A stretch of 64,000 bases of DNA, taken from assembly GCA_031213475.1 (NCBI GenBank), contig JARUPZ010000008.1, positions 12,023,938 to 12,087,937 of the forward strand, written 5' to 3'. The position numbers and the translations under genes were made by a program. This DNA comes from Nereocystis luetkeana. Lineage: Eukaryota > Sar > Phaeophyceae > Laminariales > Laminariaceae. A model generated the notes under the pieces. That model ran no database searches and had not been told where the DNA came from. It saw only the letters and a program-made list of their open reading frames with translations. Below, piece by piece: positions 1 through 11,730 of this stretch (position 1 is the stretch's first letter; each line of letters begins with the position of its first letter).

Positions 1-513
1 CTGTGGTTTCTAGTGTCGAGTATCCCTCGTGTCTGCCCCCGGAAGTGCATCAACTTCTGTCAACAGTTTCTCGTACCTCCCATCGTCTAGACAAGTGATC
101 GACACTGAAACGTAGGAGGCTATGATCTCGGCTCACCCGACGTAAACAATAGACATTGTTTGGGCCAAGCCTCGAGTTAAAAGCGCCGGGTGCCGGTGCT
201 TGTAGTAGAACTCGCGGGTGTTGCGTGCTATAGTGGCCCTTGGGCGCCGTATGGAATTAACAGGAGTAGTGGGTGAGTGAGGGAGGGAGTCTGCTTGCCT
301 GTGAGCGCCGTTCTTGGGTCCGTTGTTCAGCCCGTGCCCGCACCATGGCTGCCCCCCCGCTCTCCGCTGAACGCTGGCTCTGCACTCGTTCATGGTGAAC
401 GGCGTGCCTTTTGCGGGTGACAGGCGACGCAAACAAACACACAAACGCACATCACACACATACATGCGGTCGGCACGCGATAAGGCCGTTAAATTTCCGG
501 TCGGAAGAAGCAG

Positions 514-786
514 AGTCGCACACATCGATCGGACAGATAATCGATGGACGCATGAACGATCTACAAGTAGCAGGTATTCGAGGGAAGATGCATTATCCTG
601 ATCTGTATGACCTAGTTCATGTTGCCTGGTGAGATCCGTACACTCTGCATGGTCTAGCACATGCTTCCTGGATTGGACCTGCGTTATACAGATCCTGCAC
701 AACATCTTATAACGGGATGTTAGGATCTAGATGATATATCTGTAGATGATTTATCTGTAGATGATCTGTCCCACGTGTGCGAACTT
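514..786. mobile_element. Foldback element FB, copy 1 (about 0.25 kb)
   Basis: The two ends are inverted copies of each other: a GCACACATCGATCGGACAGAT-like end on the left (about 514-538) and ATCTGTCC-CACGTGTGC on the right (about 762-780). The interior is rich in GATCTAGATGAT-type repeats and a block around 640-710 (CTCTGCATGGTCTAGCACATG and following) that recurs at 2880-2960 and 4930-5000. There is no coding frame of note. Family: an unclassified foldback or MITE-like element. The same GGACAG ends occur at 2404/3030 and 4447/5035. No target duplication could be fixed. Seen: the inverted ends and shared interior. Inferred: a non-autonomous DNA element. Confidence 0.5.
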
Positions 787-879
787 GGGTTCCCTGCTCA
801 GGTTAGGTTTTCTTCATATTTCTGGGACTAAACGTTGAGGAGCGGTCGAGGTTGAGGCTCATTCTTGAAGCCCATGTGT

Positions 880-1400
880 GTGTCTTCACACCAACGTTCT
901 TTCAATCCGTTGACATCCAGCACACCCACGCAGGTGGCCAGGACCCCCCCCCCCCCCCCCCCCGCCCTCACACAATGTGCGCGTAAAACAATACTTGTGG
1001 AGGCATTGAAGAAAGTACAGTAGTAGCAACAGCATCGGGCGTACCGAATTGAGAGGCTGCCCACACCTTGCGGGGTTTGCGGCATTGTTGTGAAGACCTT
1101 GAACAATGTAGCAAGCCCCACAAGATGTCGACAACTACGCCCAATGGTGTGATACGTTATGCAAATGTCTCCACTATGATTTGCTTTCGGCCGCATTGTG
1201 CAAGGGGGGGGGTCCCGGCCACCTGTCTGCGCAGTGTCCTTGCTGATTCTTCATCCCAGAGATACACAAGCTCCGTGGTCACGAAACTACGACACAGAGA
1301 CAAAACGTTGTAGTGCAGTAAGGAGAGTAGACAGCAGTGCAGCACCATACCATCGTACTGAGTACAACGAGTATATCTTGCACAGGCAAGCAACCCAGAT
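880..1400. repeat. Decayed LINE-tail-like repeat
   Basis: About 890-935 reads CTTCACACCAACGTTCTTTC..GACATCCAGCACACCCA, and about 1228-1320 reads GTGTCCTTGCTGATTCTTC..GGTCACGAAACTACGACACAGAG. Both resemble the 3' end of LINE-A (59150-59376) in reverse orientation. The middle part (about 1030-1215) is similar to 30375-30530. The copy is strongly diverged and interrupted by a C homopolymer. It has no coding capacity. Confidence 0.45.
944..963 (+). repeat. Poly-C tract
   Basis: A run of about 20 C. Similar tracts occur at 27127-27141 and 33760-33784. The exact length may be an assembly uncertainty. Confidence 0.8.
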
Positions 1401-1447
1401 ACCTTGAAGCCCCATGCTGCACAATGGTGGGGGGGCAAATATTACAC

Positions 1448-1647
1448 ACTCCGGACAGCTCATGAGCTAGCTCATCTATCGCGTGTAGCGCACCCGTCTA
1501 AAACATGTGCAGATGAACTACAGTGCAGTGCCTCCTACCTCAACACGGGGACAACTTGGGCAGCCCATGTAGCTCCTACAGCTCACCGATGAACTACCCT
1601 CAGAAAGAGCTAGCTCGAGCTACGGTAGTTTGATCTGTCCGGGGCGT
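1448..1647. mobile_element. Short inverted-repeat element with CCGGACAG ends
   Basis: The left end contains CTCCGGACAGCTCATGAGC and GCTAGCTC. The right end contains GAGCTAGCTCGAGC and GATCTGTCCGG, its imperfect reverse complement. The unit is about 190 bp with no reading frame. The GGACAG end resembles the FB family, so it may be a short relative. Target duplication is not visible. Confidence 0.35.
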
Positions 1648-2392
1648 CACACATTAAAAATACAAATGTGGCTGATAGTATGTCACCGCAATCAGGGGCA
1701 TACGAGAAAAAGAAAAACAGGAAACGACACCGCACTCACCCCCATGTTCTGATAGAGCGGAACACGAATCGGTGGGGTGGGGATCCTGTACCAACTTCAA
1801 AATAGCCTATTTTTGAGTTTTCTTGTTTGTTTTGGTATCCCGCCGTCTACGAGCAGCTCTCGGAAAATTATTAGAGGCGTGTGAAACACTGATGCACTCG
1901 TATATATGTTGGCATTTTCGTGTTTCAAGCCCCTCTGCCATATGCTTGTCGCTCTTACGACGAAACCCGGCCTTCGCTGGGCGACCACACGTCGGTGTCA
2001 GGAGGGCGCCGGGCTACTCCCGTTACAAAATGTCGATTCGAAAGGACAACCGTTACGAAATACCCTGGTAGTTCTGGCTGAGTGTTTGTGCGAGCATGCC
2101 TCGGAGTGGTTGATCCGGTCGAACCAATGAAAAAAACGAAAAATTGTGAGTTCGACTCAATCTCGGCATCTCGGCGTCGATAACCGGGGCAAAAACGCCT
2201 CTGTATTTGCTACTGTAGCAGTCATGTAGATGACATCACGGATGAATCCCCCTTTGGTTTGCGCGATGGCCCGGTACGCAATACACGGATTCGCATACAT
2301 ACTGCGCACATTGGATACGATGGCAACAGGTTACGATCACAGATCAGACTACGGAGCGCGTGGAGTGGGAAGCGCTAGCTGTATAGTATGCT
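1648..2392. other. No recognisable feature
   Basis: I see no repeat family member, RNA gene or convincing coding frame here. The open frames are short and lack coding-like composition. Confidence 0.4.
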
Positions 2393-3045
2393 CACACGTC
2401 GGACAGACCATCTACACATAGAAGATCTAGATCATCTACAGATAGATCGTCTATATTATCTAGATCCTAATCTGTCGTTTTGATGTGTTGTGCAGGATCT
2501 GTATAGTACAGGTCCGACCCAAGAAAACATTCCTAGATCACCATGCAGACTCTGCGGCTCCCACTCGGAAGCATGAGCTAGGTTCTTGAGATCAGGAATA
2601 TATCTGCCCCGGACTATGTAGATCATGCCCCATGGGAAAATAGTTTAAAGGGAAGCGGCACGGGTGACTTGGTCGTGTGCGCTTGGACGAAAAACTACGA
2701 TGTTTCCTGTTGCACGCCGACTTGTTCGGTCACCATGCTTGTCCTTCAGAGAGTTGGCTTATAGTTGCGGACTTCGGCGGCTAACTACTGCTACAGCATC
2801 GGACATAGCGTCCATTCCCGCTGCATGATGTAGGTATTCAGGGCATTCATCCATAGCCTTGTTCTGTATGGTCTAGCTCATGTTACCGGACGGGCCGTAT
2901 AACCTGCATGATCTAGGACATGTTTCTTGGGTTGGATACGTACTACAAGTACACAGATCCTGTACAGCATCTCATAACGGCATGTTAGCATCCAGGTGAT
3001 CTAGATGATCTATAGATAGATAGCGAGCTGTCCGACGCGTGCACT
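2393..3045. mobile_element. Foldback element FB, copy 2 (about 0.63 kb)
   Basis: It starts with ACACGTCGGACAGACC and ends with GAGCTGTCCGACGCGTGC, and the inverted arms are about 200 bp each. The left arm (2404-2600) reads in reverse the block found in the right arm (2860-3020). Shared words include TGCATGATCTAG, CACATGTTTC, GGTTGGAT, ACAGATCCTG and GTTAGGATCTAGATGAT. The arms have diverged, so the element is old. No protein is encoded. Confidence 0.55.
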
Positions 3046-3890
3046 ATTTGCCCATCCTTCACCTTTTCAACTATTAATAGAGCACGACGTACAACCTTTC
3101 AGGTTACGAAGTAGGCGTGATCTGTTGTGATGCCTCAAGGGGGTTGTTCTCCGAGAGCTTTGCCGTGTGTGGGCAACAGTCTTCAAGTAGCGATGCTGAT
3201 GCTTGCTTCTTCGCGCCGAATGTCCGAGACTAGTCAGGACGAGACACATTCCACGATATGTTTTGCTCACTTAATTCTAGTACAAGAGTTCCATACCTCA
3301 CCCAAAGACTGAATTCATTCGAGAAAAAAATTAAAGCGCATCCTGATGGGTCTACAGTCTACAGCAGTAGGTAGGTATATAACTAATAAACATGTACCTG
3401 GTGACACGTAAAGGGCGTTCCAATCGATACAATGGTTGGGTACAGAGCTTCTCGGCTAAGGAGCCCCCCTGCAGCCACAGTTTGTTTAGCCATTAAGGCC
3501 ACGCTGACACCCAAGCGTCTCCTGGTCCCCGGGTTTCCGGTCACTCTAATCTCTAGATATTTTGTCGGAGCAGAAAACAAGGTCGCTCTTTTAGCACGCT
3601 GCGTTTAGGACCCCGGCTGGTTCGTGCCAACAAGAGAGCGACGGAGACTTGAAAAAGGTTCGTCACAGCAGCTTGTGTTTCTCTCGAGATTGAACCCCCG
3701 CAGGCTCTCAACAGAGACCTCTTCCCCTGCAGTTGTCGTCTCTCTTCCCGCATAGCAATTGACCTCGAAATTGACATGGCGGGGGAAGAGAGACGTACCT
3801 GGTGTGACACGAGAGCAGCTATGATGGTACTTGCACTGCCTCACGCTCTGCATACAGTGCCGCTCGTCGTTTTATAGGTTACTATACTAC
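3046..3890. other. No gene recognised; one CTATTAATAG scar
   Basis: The only notable element is CTATTAATAG at 3071-3080. Minus-strand frames near 3553-3850 are open but not recognisable. Confidence 0.35.
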
Positions 3891-3892
3891 AA

Positions 3893-3985
3893 TTAATACA
3901 ATCAAGTCAATCAAGTTAACCAAGTTAATCGAGATAAGCAAGTTAATCAAGATAATAAGTCAATCAGGTTGATCAAGCCACGAAG
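3893..3985 (+). repeat. Degenerate minisatellite, AATCAAGTTA-type units
   Basis: About nine imperfect units of 9-10 bp (ATCAAGTCA, ATCAAGTTA, ACCAAGTTA, ATCGAGATA and so on) lie head to tail. Short unit turnover by slippage is the simplest explanation. Confidence 0.7.
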
Positions 3986-3990
3986 AGGTT

Positions 3991-4440
3991 TTGCCACCAA
4001 AAACTCTCTCAGCAGCGCGCCTCTTTGGCGATACGGTACGAACCTACAGGCTCATAGAGCCAGCAGACAGCAACTGCTTGCCTTTTTCGACCCCTTTCTT
4101 GAACTTCGGCGACGCTAGCGTTCCGGCTGATAACGCCTGCATTTCTGGTAAGCTTGGCCGTCAGCCCCGCCTCCGCCTCCCTCCTCCGATTGAATTTCGT
4201 CCTTCGGGTGCGAATTTTGACGGCCGCATGCCTCGGCTGCACCAACCGCGGGTTGGCAGTTTCGACGACCTGCCGTGCGCCAAGAACGAAGATGCCGGGC
4301 ATTGTTAATGTGCTGTCGCGTGCGCACAGTCGTTGTCCCCCTAGCCTCCCTAGCCTCCATATTTGGCGCAGAATATGTATGCCTGGTACGAACGACCGCT
4401 GTCTGCAGCAGTACCTCTGTCTGTTCTTCGATACCTGCAC
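3991..4440. other. Ambiguous open region on both strands
   Basis: The plus strand 3991-4308 (105 codons) and the minus strand 4009-4440 (143 codons) are both open, and both have a mixed, protein-like composition. Neither is recognised, and there is no clear splice signal or start context. It lies between two foldback elements, so it may be the relic of an exon or of a larger element. I make no functional call. Confidence 0.15.
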
Positions 4441-5040
4441 ATATCGGACGGATCTACAGAGAGATCATCTAGAGAATCTACAGATAAATAATCTGGATTT
4501 TAACCTGCCGCTATGAAGGTGTTCGCATAGTGCAGATCCTACCCAGAAAAACGCGCTATTAATACCAGGCACGAACGTATGCAAATCATGCAGGTTATGC
4601 GGCTGCTACCTAATGACATGAATCCCGGATCATACAGCTCAAACTACTAATACTGCGCCTGCCCTGAAATATCAACTGCTGTGTATCATAAAGTTCATGA
4701 AGTGGAGATCGGTCGTGATCTGCCTGTTGTGTGGGTAGTTGTGTCCCGCTCGCGCCCGTCAAGACACGAGACTATTAATAGAAAGAAAATGCTTGCCCGG
4801 GGATAGACCACTGAGAGAAATTTCTCATACTTTACGTGATGATCTAGACATTTCAAGGCGGATCTCGTCAAGATGATGTATGATCTGTAGTAACTCATGT
4901 TGCTGGGTGATGGGAGCAGTATGCTCTGCAGAATCTACCACATGTTTGCTGGGTTGGATCTGTGATATGCAGGTCCTCCACAACCTCTCACGATGGCAGG
5001 TGAGGAGCCATATGATCTAAATCAAGATATGTCTGGGGTT
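4436..5040. mobile_element. Foldback element FB, copy 3 (about 0.6 kb)
   Basis: The left end is GCACATATCGGACGGATC and the right end is GATCTAAATCAAGATATGTCTGG, with long inverted, diverged arms matching copies 1 and 2. Around 4557-4571 a TATTAATA word runs straight into CCAGG, a chain of two scar motifs inside the left arm. No coding. Confidence 0.5.
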
Positions 5041-5431
5041 TCGAACGTTCTAGCTTTTATCACACAACAGCATCGTGTGAGGCTATAGATTCCCCCCTAC
5101 CTCTCACTTCTCTGCCAGAGCACCTCCTCAGCTCTAGCCACAAACACAGAAGATCTAAACCAGAAATAAGCGAAGCACTGCTTCCCAGCTGCCAGATACA
5201 CCTGCGTCCCTTACCCTCACCCTACCTCGGCCATCTCTTCACATTAAAGCTCACGGGTTCGAACCTTGTCCGAACGTTTCTTTTATAGAAACGCTGGGGT
5301 GGGGCGCCCCTAAAAACACATCTCCCTGGCTCCCCAGGTAATGAGACGAGGCGGATAGATCAGGGTACAGACGCATACGGTTCTGACGCTCCAAAGACCC
5401 CGCCGTTCAGAGGAGGAGGGAGTGTTATAAG

Positions 5432-5535
5432 GATTACCCTGGGCTCAGTAGGTAACACCCTCACAATAGCACGACGCCGGGGATTGGACCTACGCATCTC
5501 ACGCTCAAAAGCGGACTATCTACCCATCAAGCACG
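5432..5535 (+). repeat. Possible tRNA-like SINE head
   Basis: TGGGCTCAGTAGGTAACA fits an RNA polymerase III A box. About 40 bases on, GGGATTGGACCT is a weak B box. A second B-box-like word, GGGTTCGAACC, lies at about 5247. The arms do not fold into a clean cloverleaf by eye, so this is called SINE-like rather than a tRNA gene. No second copy was found in the window. Confidence 0.3.
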
Positions 5536-5894
5536 TCAATGGGCTTTTGAGGCTAGTGGGTAAATGCAAATCGTACAGTATGTCGTCTCCAAACAAGCAA
5601 AAATACACACATACTACCAGGTGTATACTTGACGCAGTAACATATTCCTTTAAACAGGTCAAACACATTGAGCGGTAGTAATTAGACTAAAAAAAAGATG
5701 ACCGTAGGGGATGTGCAGCAGTAGCTCATAACATATATCATACCTGGTACGATATATCATATCATAACGATGTTAACTTGTGACGAACGCCGTGCGTACC
5801 TGTGCCTTCTGCAAAGTCATGTGCAGCAATCTCTCGTGTGGCCCTAGAGCCGACAGAGAGGAGCCTCCGACGTCGCTCGCCGGGTTTTTTCTGT

Positions 5895-6220
5895 CTAGTC
5901 GAGCTTGCTCTTTGATGTGTTCCAGGAGGATGCACGGATCCAACGGAGGCATGACCTGTTCATCGTCCGTCCAGCAAACATTAGCGTTTCAACCCGCCTT
6001 TCATAACGAGGCGAGCGAGCGTGAAGCGCGAACCTTTTTTCTTGGTTTTCAGAAGAACATACTTCGTATATTATACATACCAGGTGTGTGCGCTGAAAAA
6101 GTTCGACCTCGCGCTCGTGATGTTGTTCCAGAGGAGGATGAGTCGATCCAGCAAAGGCATGGCCTGCCCATCGACTGCCCAGCAAACATTTCGGTGTTCA
6201 ACCCACACCCTTCATATTCC
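5895..6220 (+). repeat. Tandem duplication, about 200-bp spacing
   Basis: 5903-6008 and 6104-6215 are diverged copies. Shared words include TGTTCCAG-AGGATG, GATCCA, GGCATG-CCTG, CCAGCAAACATT and TTCAACCC. Both copies stay partly open on each strand, but in different frames, so a coding role is not shown. Confidence 0.5.
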
Positions 6221-7097
6221 GTACCGCTCTAACCTACTAATAGGACTAGTATAACCAGTATAACTAACACAACTAATATTATAGGGCCCTTTTGGACTCT
6301 GATATTCATACCATCTCCTTTTGGACTCTGATCATATTGAGCGTACTCGTGTGCTGTACTCGGTATCGATATATTTACCCAACCGTGCGGAGGAACACGT
6401 AGAGAGAAACAGGCATGTTTCCCGTTGGCATGTTCCTCGGTGACTCTTCCCAGCACCAGGAGGTGCTGATCAGGCACGCTATAACGACACGACACGTACA
6501 TAATATGCAAGGTGTATTATTTTTCGGGTGTACACACAATGTGATACGGTGTAATGCCGTGGACATGTTCCTGGTAACATTTGGTTGAAATGAATACGGG
6601 AATGTATACCGTGGCTCGTGCTACAAATAAGTGTCGTTCCCTTGCGTACTGGAACTGCGCCTATTAGTTTGTACTTGCTCGCTTTCTTCCATCGACACGC
6701 ATTTTTTGTTCAACGTGCTTTGCAACCGAGGGTGAGATTTCAGGGAATTGAGCTATACAGCAATGTGAGAGTATCGTCGCCATCATCACCAACATCATCA
6801 TCACATATCCTTGGAAACCGTTGAATCAGGAGTGCCCATCTGTGGAACCCTCCCGACCCATCCCCATAACATCACCGGGCATGTTGGCAGATATGAGTAT
6901 CAAGCGGGGACTTTATTTAGCCCCGCCTTGAGAAGTAAACATGCGACTACAAGAACGGTATTTGTGGTGTTTTCCGTCATCGTGTCCGGCCTTAACCCCA
7001 AAATAACAAAATAACTGCACTGCACCCGCGTTTTGGGGGGGCATATTTCACTTGCTTGACACTTGAATTTGCGATTATTTTTTCATTTTCTTGGTCT

Positions 7098-7243
7098 TCC
7101 TCTGTCTCACAGTCTGTGACCACAGAATCGGTATCTCTCTAGGATAAGGAATCAGGACGGACACTGGGCGTGCTGATGAAGCTGGGTAGAACGGACGATT
7201 TAATGTGAACACAACAACAACAACAACAACAACAACAACTACT

Positions 7244-7275
<32 letters not shown>
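7098..7275 (+). mobile_element. Truncated LINE-type tail with (AAC)n microsatellite
   Basis: Words in order are CTGTGACCACAGAAT, GGTATCTCTCTAGGAT, GACACTGGGCGTGCTG, GGGTAGAACGG and TTAATGTGAACAC, followed by (AAC)n at about 7207-7273. The body is a diverged LINE-A 3' end, yet its tail is AAC as in REP rather than AC as in LINE-A. It marks a 5'-truncated retrotransposon insertion read on the plus strand. Confidence 0.6.
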
Positions 7276-7382
7276 TACGTCCCATTAGTGCGGGCTCATT
7301 TTGCACGGTAGTAAAAAGGGTTGGGGGGTTTGTGTTTGTGCATTCCCCCCACGGTTATCGTTCATGGTGGGTGCGGCACGTA

Positions 7383-7490
7383 TTAACCCCTTTCAGAACT
7401 CCAGTCCCGTTTTGGGGACAAGGCACTCAAATTCCAAGCAATTTGTCCCCAATTGTCCCCAAAACGAGACTGCAGTCCTAAAAGGGTTAA
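7383..7490. mobile_element. MITE-B hairpin (TTAA-flanked)
   Basis: TTAA followed by CCCCTTTCAGAACTCCAG opens the left arm, and CTGCAGTCCTAAAAGGG then TTAA closes the right arm. The interior is CCCGTTTTGGGGACAA paired with TTGTCCCCAAAACG. A short internal duplication of TTGTCCCCAA lengthens this copy to about 108 bp. Family: TTAA flanks and CCC-starting termini fit a piggyBac-type non-autonomous element, by inference. Confidence 0.7.
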
Positions 7491-8224
7491 TAGTTTGTCA
7501 GCCGACGACGTTAACTTAGGGTTGTACTGCACCGTGCGCAACCCTACCTTTGATTGTAATTCCGAGTAATGTGTCCCCCAAAATAGGAGTGCGGTCCCGA
7601 AGACGTACGTTGTCCGCTTACGTTTGCCGCTTTTACTGTGTTCACCTCTTAGCCCGCTGTTTTAGACTGTACTAAAAACAGGCACACCTTGAAGAACGAG
7701 GGGTGGAGGTATGTCTTGTCCTTCACAAACTCCTACCGACTCTTTCCGCGCGTCGCAGGAAGGAACCTAAACCTGTGTATTCTGTTCCGCCGTCGTGCGT
7801 CGTTCTCCACGACGCTATTGATAGTGTTGGACATCGATACCATACCCGATGATCGAGTTCGATGGGATACCGACAAACAAAAAAAAACTAAGCGATACGA
7901 GCGATTCCGAAAAACATATTCACATCGAAGGGACTTTCGTTCACTGTCAGCATAAAAAACACGGCGATGCCAGGAGGTGGAGGGAAGAACACGATTTTCG
8001 ACACGATATTTCGAAAGCGAAAGAAAAATTCCGACGTATCGAAAATTTCGGCACGATACCCAACACCACTTTACATGATCTCACATAATACGATATTCTT
8101 CAACGATTGTGCACCCCCGTCGCAAATTGCGGACCGGCCACCTCCCGGAAAAAAGTTGTATCCTTGCTTAAAATACAGATCCTATCATACGAGACTGGTC
8201 ATGATGGGCGCGTAAATGTCTTAA

Positions 8225-8420
8225 TATGCCCATTTTCAGGGCTGCTCACGGGTTAGGCCAAGTCTTGCGGGCCGGGTCAGGTCAGGGTGACCTAGCCCGA
8301 CCCGTGACATTTGGAACGCCTCCTGACCCGACCCCACTGTATCCGACACGACCCAACCCTGACCCGTGAGATTTTGAAGAACTCCGGGATCCGACCGCGG
8401 CTCGGGTAACGACACGTGGA
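8225..8420. repeat. GC-rich GACCCG-type low-complexity block
   Basis: This block has dense GGGCCGGGTCAGG, CCCGACCCGTGA and CGACCCAACCCTGACCC words. Related (GGGCCGGGCC with CATGGGC) blocks occur at 23570-23880 and 24925-25165. Internal repetition is irregular and no longer unit was found. Confidence 0.5.
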
Positions 8421-8490
8421 AGAACCCTACTAATTTTAGTGTAGGGTTCGGTCAGTCGGTCAGTCAAGGGGTCGGTCGACCCACGGTCTC

Positions 8491-9096
8491 CTAGGAGTGC
8501 ATCTTGATTGAAACCTTTACCGACAAAGCTAGTCGTTTCACCTGCGGGAGCTCCCTCGTGATCGCTTCGTAGTCCAACGATACCGCCGCATGCCTCTTCC
8601 TGCGAAGCGCGTGAAAGCTGTCCGCGCCGGGGCTCCGAGGCGGGCTGCCCCTCCTCCCTCTTCCGGAATGTCTGCTCCCGATACCAAATTGTCCAGTCAG
8701 AGACCTTGGAGCCATACCCCCCGCGCTTCCCCCGAAGGTGTCCCACGGGTTGCAGTACGACCCGTCTCCGAACGTAGAACGCTTGTTTTCGGAGGGGATG
8801 TCGGCGCGGCGGCGTTGGGGGCTTGAGGTTTCGTGGCGGTACGTGTCAGCGGATGTTCTTCCGGGAGTAGGGGCGTCGTCGGTGCAGGTGCTGATGCCGA
8901 ACCGACCGAAAGCGGGACATAGCTCGGAGAGTGCTCGGCGGTACTCCGTCCATGAGAGGGCTTCGGCGCTCGCAGGGGGCGTGGTCGTGTCCGTGCCCTT
9001 TTTTTTCAAGAAGAAAACAGTTGCATAGAAACATGGGGGGCGGTTTGTGTTACCCGTGTGCTGCATGATGGTTCGCGTGGGAGGGAGGTGGGGCAT
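8491..9096 (-). CDS. Hypothetical protein or exon, 201 codons
   Basis: This is an ATG-started open frame with protein-like composition. It is rich in S, R, P and G in its middle and C-terminal third, and ends with a more ordered stretch containing SLDYEAITRELPQVKRLA. No domain is recognised. A GTAAAG donor-like word follows the ALS codons near the 3' end, so the real exon may stop about 20 codons early. The opposite strand is also partly open (8590-8826, 8738-9028), which weakens the call. No neighbour supports a pathway. Codon composition is GC-rich relative to the flanks, which fits a host exon surrounded by AT-rich repeats. Confidence 0.3.
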   Translation of the reverse strand: MPHLPPTRTIMQHTGNTNRPPCFYATVFFLKKKGTDTTTPPASAEALSWTEYRRALSELCPAFGRFGISTCTDDAPTPGRTSADTYRHETSSPQRRRADIPSENKRSTFGDGSYCNPWDTFGGSAGGMAPRSLTGQFGIGSRHSGRGRRGSPPRSPGADSFHALRRKRHAAVSLDYEAITRELPQVKRLALSVKVSIKMHS

Positions 9097-9462
9097 AAGT
9101 CGACGAGCGCGATAGCTTTATTTGAGACAAGGTTCGTTCGTTCTGCGGTTGCAGGAGGGTGGTGGGTGTCAGTCGGTCACCGCGATAGCTCAGCGCAGTG
9201 AAAAAGGACATGCTGTCAAAAGAAACGCCTGGTAAGTTTAAGGCGGTATTACCGGTGAGCGTAGATGGGGTGCACGTAAAACCAAAAATCGGACATCCCA
9301 GCCTATTTTCGAGACCCAAGCAGGGGGGGCGAGGGGGGGGGGGTAGGGGGGGGGGTTACTAGAACCGAAAAAAAAATTAACTCCAGGAAAAAAAACGCTC
9401 TTCGTAACTTCATCCAGAAATCCAATCCCGCTGTTTTGTTTTTCGTTTCGATCGTACTATTA

Positions 9463-9566
9463 TTACGGGGGACCATAGTTAATAGGACCAAATATTGTTA
9501 GTAAAAATGAATAAATATATAGGTTTTTATGTGTACCATAGATCCTATTAACTATGGCCTCCCGTA
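9463..9566. mobile_element. MITE-A copy (TA-flanked, about 104 bp)
   Basis: The left end is TTACGGGGGACCATAGTTAA and the right end is TTAACTATGGCCTCCCGTA. The interior AGGACCAAATATTGTTAG and TAGGTTTTTATGTGTACCAT match other copies. The right end runs into TATTAATA (9564-9571), as if a second copy had excised from the same TA. The family has TA duplication and terminal inverted repeats of about 28 bp, a Tc1/mariner-type non-autonomous element. Confidence 0.8.
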
Positions 9567-9574
9567 TTAATAGG

Positions 9575-11615
9575 ATTGTGGTGTCGTATTCTCTTTTTGT
9601 CGTGCACCCATTCCTGGGGGCACTCGTACCGGTACGTTTCTTCGTGTAGGAGGGCTTTGGGAATAGGCCAATCCTTGCGATATTAATTAGAGGAAAGGGG
9701 GGTTATTCGCGAGCGAGGAGGGCGGTGGGAATCAGTCGGTCACTCCATTAGCTTCTCGTTGCAGCGAAAAAGGACCGGGTGCCAAACGAGATACGTGCCT
9801 GGTGCGTAAAAGACGGGTAGGTGCTACTCGTACACGGTTATTCACGATGGAGAGCGGCGACGGGGATCTGCCATTCACCTTGATGGCCTTAGTGACGAAA
9901 AAGGACAGGGTGTCTATATTTGCGAGCGAGCATATCGCCGACATTTGTCGATATTCTTGCCGAATGAATTAGGTGGTGGACAGATACCCCACGGTTAGCT
10001 TTGGCTGCCTCTATCAGTGGCGCCGCCTGATTACCGTTTTTTTCCGCCCGCCACCGAGCGGAAATCAGAGCAAACCTATTGCATGGGTTCATACCGTCAC
10101 AGCCCATGCTTAGCCCTCATTCTGTTTTTGCTTTCAAATTCAAAAGAAAACTCGTTCTTAAACTGTCGGGCCGAGAATTTCGTCTGATTTCCTTCATGCA
10201 AGCTACGTGTGATACTTCGATCGCGCGCGCTGTGGTTTGTGTATGATGACCTCTCATGATGGATACATTCATACAGCAGTAGTACAGTAGGTCAGCAGGA
10301 CTGCCCCGAGGGTGAGAGCAGCAGTACAGCAGGTCAAGAGGACCATTTTACGAAGACGGACAGCCTCCTTCTGCGCACGGAGACTATACACCCCCCCCAA
10401 TGAGAGGGACAACATTTGACAGCTAGTGGACTCCGGGGGGGGCTGCATACCGCCCAAAACCGCATGACAGGTGCAGAGTGCAAACGTTCAGAGAGCAATC
10501 AAAGTAAAATACTTTGCGGGCAATCATTGCGCTTCGACAAACGCCCAGGGGCCGATATGCCGCAACTATGAGAGGTATCACACCATTGCCTGCGGTCGGT
10601 ACTGCCCGGCTGGCGTGGGGTGACTGGCGTGGAATATGCGGCGCCGGTTGTGGGTAAAGGGTGTTTACGTCTTTGTGGCAAGAGAGGGGTGTATGGGATA
10701 TTTATACTCGGGGCATGAGAGTCGGGCCGTCATTGTACCCCGGCGGTACCGCCTGCTTCGGCGGGCACCACTCTCTGTCATGGCTGATTCAGACATATCG
10801 ACCACTTTCGGATCAACTCGCGCTACCACTATTTAGTGCTATTAAGTAGCACGCACAGGCGCCAAACCAAAGCCAACCTCAAAGGGGAACAGCACCTTGC
10901 CTCCACCTCTACTATTAATAGTAGCGTAGGCATGCGCTGAAACCAAATACCAGCCAGTCTGGAGGAAGAGCTTCCCGGAGAAACACACTCAACCGTTACA
11001 CACAAAATAGTCGTCATTGAAAGGGCGATCCCGACAACAACAGGCAACTTTGAAAACACCCCCGATGACGATCAATACCAAGTATATTAGCTGTATACGG
11101 GTACATAAAATACCGCGGTATGACCTCTTGACTGGCCGCCCCCCGTACACTGTTGCTGCAAAAGCAGAGTAAAAGGACCCAAAGAGACCTCGACGTGACC
11201 AAAATAACCGTTCTCCTATTGGCGTCTTCGGGCCCCTGAGATAGCGACTTGAACATTGATAACTTTAGGTGCTATCAGTCGTGTACGAGCAGCATGCGCA
11301 CGCACAGCTGTAGGCATGCTGCGATCGTGCCGTGCGACTCCTTGCATTGTAACTATTAATAGGGCACCTGTTCGTTTATATCCCCCCCTAACCACGCCGT
11401 GACCGCTGCTGTAATCATACTGCTGTAGTAACTTCTTATTACCATCACTTGTGCCCGCTGAATTCCTGAGAGGGCAAATAGCGCATTTGGCGGCACTAAA
11501 ACTAGTGCACGTGGCGTATTGGTGTTGGAGTTGGTGCCGAACTTCACACCTCGCACAGAAAATGACTTATGCCAGAGGTAGGTATATAGTATTAATATCG
11601 TACTTCCTCAGCTGC
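9575..11615. other. No gene recognised
   Basis: Only short open frames are present. 10269-10340 contains TACAGCAGTAGTACAG and related CAG/CTG scar-like words. TATTAATA occurs at 10913-10920, 11354-11361 and 11590-11597. I see no repeat family member of the types defined elsewhere and no RNA gene. Confidence 0.4.
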
Positions 11616-11619
11616 CATT

Positions 11620-11730
11620 GTAAGGGTTGTGCAGGATCTGCATACTGTAGTTCAGATCCAACCAAGGAAACACGTGATATCATAGATGATGCAGATTATA
11701 CGGCCCCATCCAGGAAAAATGAGCTACATC
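11620..11730. repeat. FB foldback fragment
   Basis: GTTGTGCAGGATCTGCATA, CAGATCCAACCAAGGAAACA and ATCATAGATGATGCAG match, in reverse, the interior of FB copies at 660-700 and 2900-2990. Neither end is present. Confidence 0.4.
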
